Source: an uncultured Eubacteriales bacterium (GTDB taxonomy: Bacteria > Bacillota > Clostridia > Peptostreptococcales > Anaerovoracaceae). Taken from it: 7,935 bases of DNA. Both the position numbers and the translations under genes were made by a program. The notes under the pieces were generated by a model that saw only the letters and a list, made by a program, of their open reading frames with translations, was not told where the DNA came from and made no database searches. Location of the stretch: assembly GCA_902765035.1 (NCBI GenBank), contig CACWYF010000052.1, positions 1 to 7,935 of the forward strand, read 5' to 3'. Below, piece by piece: positions 6,830 through 7,935 of this stretch (position 1 is the first letter of the stretch; each line of letters starts with the position of its first letter).

Positions 6830-7790
6830 CAAAGCAGCTTTGTTGATATGCCTGACGGCGCTGATCATGTCGGTATGCCTGCTGAGCGGATGTACGACAT
6901 TCGACAGCTTCAGGCATGCTTATTTTGAGGAAAAAGACGAGGACCAGATGCCTGTCATAACGATAGGTGTCTTTGAGCCGCAGACAGGCAGGACATCGGA
7001 CAAGGGACAGGCAGAGCTCAAGGGAATAGAGCTGGCAAACAGCATATACAGCAATGTTGACGGATACAAGGTCGTGCTGTCCAAGGTGGATACACAGTCC
7101 AAGGTAAGTACTGCGAGAACTGCAGTACAGGGCCTCATAGCAATGAAACCTGTTGCGATCATAGGAAGTGCGGGAGAAGCAACATCTCTTGCTGCATCCG
7201 AATATATCGAGGCTGAGGGCATTCCGACGATCACACCGTCAGCAACCAACCCGCTGATCACACAGACCAATGAGTACTATTTCAGAGCCTGTATAACAGA
7301 GTCGCAGATGGGAGAAGGACTTGCTGAGTACGCTTACAGGCAGCTCGGTTCTACTGATATCGCGCTCATAAGTCTTAAGAATGACAGCAGTACTGCTGCG
7401 CTTATCGACGGATTCCGCGATAAGATCAGAAAGTATACGAAGAAGGACAAGACCAAAGCCATTAAACTGGTGGAAGAGATCACAGGCGATGAGAAGAGCA
7501 TGGATCAGGCTCTTGAAAAGATCAGAGCTGAGGGCAGCACTGTCTGCTTTGTATCTCTCGGAACTGAAGCGATGGATGTGTTCTTTACCAAGGCTGAGGA
7601 GAAGAACCTCACTTCCGTGACATACCTCGGACCAAGAAGCTGGGGAAACAGCGACTTTGTCAGCATGATGAAGAAGCACCCTGACATCAAAGTCGTTTTC
7701 CCTTACATGTCCGTCATTTCCGGAACCACACAATCGTCTGACAAGCAGACAGAACCGCCATCTGAATTCCACTCAAATCAAGTCGGCTAA
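6810..7790 (+). CDS. Substrate-binding lipoprotein, LivK-like type 1 periplasmic-binding fold; 3' end replaced
   Basis: The sequence opens with a basic lead, a hydrophobic segment and the lipobox LLSGC, so it should be cleaved and lipid-anchored at Cys28 (counting from TTG). The mature part fits extracellular ligand-binding proteins of branched-chain amino acid ABC importers: ITIGVFEPQTG, KGQAELKGIELANS, GSAGEATSLAASEYIEAEGIPTI (about residues 112-134) and YYFRACITESQMGEGLAEYA. Two starts are possible: TTG at 6810 (AAAGGA 12 bases upstream, 20-base overlap with dus) or GTG at 6816 (AAAGAGA 9 bases upstream, 14-base overlap). Family character is clear to about residue 314 (SSDKQTE, to about 7754). 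The last 11 codons (PPSEFHSNQVG) come from the foreign segment, and about 50-90 residues of the second lobe are missing compared with the family's usual 370-400. No permease or ATPase gene is in view, so the ligand is unknown; a sensing role is equally possible. Confidence 0.85.
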   Translation: MNVKTGSKAALLICLTALIMSVCLLSGCTTFDSFRHAYFEEKDEDQMPVITIGVFEPQTGRTSDKGQAELKGIELANSIYSNVDGYKVVLSKVDTQSKVSTARTAVQGLIAMKPVAIIGSAGEATSLAASEYIEAEGIPTITPSATNPLITQTNEYYFRACITESQMGEGLAEYAYRQLGSTDIALISLKNDSSTAALIDGFRDKIRKYTKKDKTKAIKLVEEITGDEKSMDQALEKIRAEGSTVCFVSLGTEAMDVFFTKAEEKNLTSVTYLGPRSWGNSDFVSMMKKHPDIKVVFPYMSVISGTTQSSDKQTEPPSEFHSNQVG

Positions 7791-7935
7791 TATTCGCTGC
7801 AGTCAGAATACCGCCTAATACACCTTGGGGAAGTTCTTTACCCAACCATGCAGCATTACCACCAGACATAACCAGTCCCGATAATGTCATAGCGTCTGTA
7901 TTCCCTTTAAGATAATCAATCTTCTGCGCAGCATC
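7714..7935 (-). CDS. CHAT-domain protease fragment (both ends missing)
   Basis: Read on the minus strand from the right edge, one frame is open for 73 codons to a TGA at 7716-7714. It contains LSGLVMSGGNAAWLGK, then GVLGGILTAANISRLDLSG, then MAVLSACQT. This is the characteristic C-terminal core of CHAT domains (caspase/separase-like cysteine peptidases, often joined to TPR repeats), which read roughly ...GxLTAxEIxxLDLxxxxLVVLSACxTG. The Cys of SACQT (codon 65, bases 7741-7743) corresponds to the catalytic cysteine; the His of the dyad would lie upstream, beyond the window. Homology ends at about 7735, where the usual G after SACQT is replaced by IVWFRK and a stop, which are only the antisense of the lipoprotein gene. 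The real protein should continue well past SACQT, so this is a fragment. The style of the motif recalls TPR-CHAT proteins of Bacteroidota (from memory, not searched). Confidence 0.75.
   Translation of the reverse strand, partial: DAAQKIDYLKGNTDAMTLSGLVMSGGNAAWLGKELPQGVLGGILTAANISRLDLSGIQMAVLSACQTIVWFRK
7735..7754. other. Junction between the Clostridia-type operon and the CHAT-coding segment
   Basis: To the left, the + strand reads as the substrate-binding lipoprotein; to the right, the minus strand reads as a CHAT domain. Bases 7735-7754 can be read as either (SSDKQTE forward, SACQT in reverse), so the break lies within this stretch of shared sequence. It contains a perfect 5-base inverted repeat, GTCTG (7736-7740) and CAGAC (7746-7750), around ACAAG. 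Base use also changes: the right side has long pyrimidine-rich and AT-rich runs on the + strand, unlike the purine-rich coding strand of the operon. No insertion-sequence end, target duplication or att-like repeat is seen. Chimeric assembly or illegitimate recombination would both fit. Confidence 0.65.

Noticed and set aside
7239..7772. Long minus-strand open frame (177 codons) opposite the lipoprotein gene
   Set aside because: It is the antisense of a clearly coding lipoprotein gene, its composition fits no protein family, and it crosses the junction. The real minus-strand signal is the CHAT frame, a different frame with a recognisable motif.
7752..7790. Simple frameshift in the lipoprotein gene as the cause of its early end
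   Set aside because: After 7754 no + strand frame resumes the binding-protein pattern, while the minus strand reads as CHAT for more than 60 codons. Replacement of the sequence explains this better than an indel.
1..7935. CRISPR array, tRNA or rRNA gene, insertion sequence, prophage or toxin-antitoxin module
   Set aside because: Apart from the 72-base gap at 966-1037, the window is filled by recognised coding sequence, and no regularly spaced repeats, cloverleaf-like segments or transposase motifs were seen.

Overview
The window is an ordinary housekeeping segment of a Clostridia-type Bacillota chromosome, followed by about 190 bases at the right end that appear to come from somewhere else. 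The organism call is inference. It rests on the tilS-ftsH-coaX-dus gene order (close to that of Bacillus subtilis and clostridia), a type III pantothenate kinase, a PucR-family regulator, purine-rich Shine-Dalgarno sequences and heavy AGA/AGG arginine use. Genus cannot be told.

Layout, all on the + strand up to about 7750: (1) 1-965, the 3' part of tilS, whose ATP-binding N-terminus lies outside the window; (2) 966-1037, the only real gap, with a good sigma-A promoter straddling the tilS stop and two small alternative hairpins; (3) 1038-3479, ftsH with an unusually long charged C-terminal tail; (4) 3479-5050, a PucR-type regulator starting inside the ftsH stop codon; (5) 5052-5867, coaX; (6) 5867-6829, a DusB-like dus gene starting inside the coaX stop; (7) 6810-7790, a lipoprotein substrate-binding protein of the LivK/type 1 periplasmic-binding fold, overlapping the end of dus. 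The five genes from ftsH on are linked by overlaps or a 1-base gap, so they probably form one transcript with coupled translation. They serve tRNA modification (tilS, dus), membrane protein quality control (ftsH), CoA synthesis (coaX), regulation (PucR) and solute sensing or uptake (lipoprotein). Compared with the B. subtilis order, hpt is missing between tilS and ftsH, and a PucR gene sits between ftsH and coaX.

At about 7735-7754 the lipoprotein reading frame loses its family character and soon stops. From there to the window end the minus strand encodes an unmistakable piece of a CHAT-domain protease, with the catalytic-cysteine motif SACQT cut exactly at the joint. Both genes are broken at the same point, within about 20 bases compatible with both. 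The joint is therefore either a rearrangement or, more likely, a chimeric assembly end. No complete new system is visible. The CHAT fragment is the only accessory-type signal, and it is incomplete.
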